Below are positions 61,701 to 64,000 of a stretch of DNA of 64,000 nt, one piece after another. The notes beneath the pieces are model-generated. The model saw only the letters and a list, made by a program, of their open reading frames with translations. It had not been told where the DNA came from and searched no databases. The stretch spans positions 29,506 to 93,505 of the forward strand of contig SIJG01000184.1 in assembly GCA_023374025.1 (NCBI GenBank), written 5' to 3'. A program made the translations under genes and the position numbers. Within the stretch, counting starts at the first letter, position 1; each line of letters starts with the position of its first letter. This DNA is from Heterodera schachtii (Eukaryota > Nematoda > Chromadorea > Rhabditida > Heteroderidae).

Positions 61701-64000
61701 ATAAACCATTTTGATTTTTGATTAAAACCAATCATAATTTTAATAATGATTGACAATTATTCTTAGATAAAATATAATCAAGAATATAATCAAATCTGGA
61801 TTTAATGGATACGATGAATAAATTCAATAATAAATACACCTTTAACCGACGACGTGATAAAAAGGTAACGTTGCAAAGATTAAAAATATTTATAAAAATC
61901 ATTTTCTTAATGTATATTATAATAAATAAATATAATTAATAAATTTCTAAATAAATCATAAAAACACAAATATAACTTCTAAAACGAAAAGAATAATTAA
62001 AAATAAAATAAATGAATAATAAATAAATTAGCATTTCATAAATAAGAAAAATAAACATAAGTACATAATAAATATAGTAAAATAAACTTTGTCGGCAATA
62101 AATATTTTTAAAGTCTAATAGAGTAAAATATTTAAAACATATGCGAAATGTTCATTGCCATTGTCATGAAGTGTTGAAAGAAGGAATTGGCTTTTTCTAA
62201 ATATTTATGTATGTTCTTATTTAACAATACGAATACATTGAATTCTAAATCTTTTAAATTATCATAAGATAATAATTTAAGTGACGATAATAAAATATTA
62301 ATAAATAATAAGGGTATTAAATAAAATAAAAATCATGTTAAAATACTTTTATTTAATAATCAGTCAAAAGTTTTAATAATTGCTGTTAAAGATTTTTAAT
62401 ATTTATCATTTTTTGCGCACAAAATAGGCGTATTAGAAAATTCATCAAAATGTAAAAATTTTGATAAAATTTTGTTCAAAAACAATATAATTTTTGATTC
62501 TTAATGTCATTTGATAGCACTAATTGTTTTCTATTATATTGCAATTGAAGAAAAGTTATGACAAAAAATGTCCAAGAAAACTTGCTTTTTTAAGTTTTTC
62601 AGCTCATAACTTTTTTGAAGCTTAATGAATTTTTTGAAATTTTGCAGGATAAAGAATTATTCTTTAATCTCAAATGAAAAATAAAGAAATACATTAAAAT
62701 GATTGGACGGGTAAAATGAATATAAACTAATAGACCTAAAAGTGCACATTTAACGATTGATCTAAAACAACCTTTAAAGTTCAAAGTATCAAATGAATAA
62801 AAAACTATTTTTAAGTGTTAAAATCATAGAAATGAAAATTTAGGAACAAAGATTAAAATTAACACACATTTGCATAACAAACTTTAAAATCCGAATATTA
62901 AAAAACAAATACCAAATTCATTGCTCAACAAAACCGCGAAGAAAACCTTTAACTGAAGGAAGCATTGCGTGTAATATATGGAAAATATTAGAATCAAAAT
63001 TAACCAAACATAATAATAAATAAATTTAGCCTATTAATTTACTTCAAAAAATATTTCTTTCAAAAAGTATCATTTAAACCCTAAATTTCTCTCTGAATCC
63101 AAAAATAAGATTAAAACAAAGACAAAGAGATTAAATAAAGACAAATCTTACAACCCTGCCTAAATCAGGTATAAGAAACAATGAAGAATATACTTCATCT
63201 TTTTAAAAATAAAAAAAGATATAAAACAGAAAAGTAATTTAAAATGATGAATCAAAATAAATTAAGAACCACTTTTTAATATTTGACTCAAAATTATTTA
63301 AACAGTTATTTTACTTAATAAAAAGAATAAAAATTTAAATGGAAAAATATAAAAAAAAGATTACAAGTGTAAAAATAAAAATTATAGCAATGAGTTAATG
63401 ATATTTAATAAATATTATATTGCAATTTAAATATTTATTGATTTTATTGGTTCTAAATAAGCAAAGACTCATATTTTATCTATTTTTTTTGTTTTTATAA
63501 ATTTTATTATTTTAAATTTTTTTTTATAAATTCTTGCTTTGATATAGTGTAATTTTTTAGATGCTTTTGAAAATGCATAAGTAAAAAAATACTATATTTA
63601 AATATCTTTTAATAAAGACCGCAAAAAATAAACAAAAAAAAAGTTTATTTAAATATCTTATTAATAAAAATAATCATTCTTTTTACTTTATCAAACTATT
63701 CATTTATTATTTTTTGATAAATTAATTTATAAATTAATTTCTTCTGAAATTTGCGATTAATATTTTCTTACATTTTATACTTTTTTTTGTTATTATTGGA
63801 TTTGTCCAATTATAATTTTAAAATTTAACTTTCTGCAATTTATTCATTTTCATAAATTTTTTTTCATTAGATTTATTAAATCTTTCAAGATTATTTATTT
63901 TTATTTTTAGTGTTTTAAACTTATGCGCTCTTCGCGACACTCCCGACGGCGATTTTGGTTTTCCGTCATTTAAATTTATAATATATATAAGTTCTTTTTG
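52713..64000. other. AT-rich gene-poor region
   Basis: No gene recognised in about 11.3 kb. Open frames (for example 55565-55798, 60643-60834 and 61113-61322) are AT-codon rich with no domain. The stretch 57975-58040 resembles 17600-17690. A small GC-richer patch with two copies of a unit of about 65 bp (GAAGGCGAATTCAGAAGCTCGA) lies at 61385-61520. A GC-rich patch CTCTTCGCGACACTCCCGAC lies near 63930. Confidence 0.5.
61385..61525. repeat. Short GC-richer tandem repeat
   Basis: Two copies of CCCAATTTTTATT(C/A)GAAGGCGAATTCAGAAGCTCGA spaced by about 62 bp follow a GGCGAAGCTCGGC stretch with short inverted repeats. The 62-aa frame across it (RRSPIFIRRRIQKLE...) is a repeat product. Confidence 0.7.

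Overview
The window looks like a very AT-rich animal genome, most likely a nematode; a root-knot nematode (Meloidogyne) type genome is plausible but not proven here. The evidence is that every spliced gene has tiny introns (38-69 bp, GT...TTTTAG or TTTCAG), the flanks are full of broken retroelement ends and AT-rich sequence, and no bacterial-style operon or ribosome binding site is seen. I see no conserved host gene.

The centre (23156-39882, 16,727 bp) is one mobile element of Polinton/Maverick type. It has about 105-bp terminal inverted repeats starting 5'-AG and ending CT-3', and is flanked by a 6-bp target duplication ATTACA (23150-23155 and 39883-39888). It encodes a protein-primed type family B DNA polymerase (27162-30780, about 9-10 short exons, Exo I-III and Pol A-C motifs all visible). 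The rest of the gene set is odd. On the minus strand: a 15-exon gene with seven near-identical 84-bp exons, a 72-aa F-box-like protein, a 56-aa membrane peptide ending in a PPxY late-domain motif, PolB, a separate protein resembling the region usually fused to the PolB N terminus, an unknown 227-codon exon, an RPA1 C-domain-like single-strand binding protein, and a cluster of small helical proteins, one with a signal peptide. On the plus strand: a Q-rich protein and an HP1-like chromodomain protein. I find no integrase, packaging ATPase, adenain-like protease or recognisable capsid gene, so this copy is either non-autonomous for integration and packaging or belongs to a divergent lineage.

The element also carries its own repeats: an 866-bp tandem duplication between the divergently transcribed gene sets (33929-35660), an 89-bp minisatellite whose hairpin arms change in a compensating way (36507-37060), a 102-bp AT-rich satellite (38750-39310) and a G-tract-rich right end (39370-39780).

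The flanks (1-23149 and 39889-64000) are gene-poor. They hold 5'-truncated copies of one non-LTR retrotransposon (4640-4780 minus, 9415-10115 plus, 42478-42724 plus), a 661-bp foldback/MULE-like element with a 9-bp target duplication (16779-17439), an inverted-array element made of a 15-18-bp GC-rich unit (51651-52712), diverged dispersed repeats and microsatellites. The short open frames there look like chance frames in AT-rich DNA.

Exon boundaries were read by eye from splice consensus and phase. PolB has two junctions where the reading frame does not close, so this copy may be partly decayed.
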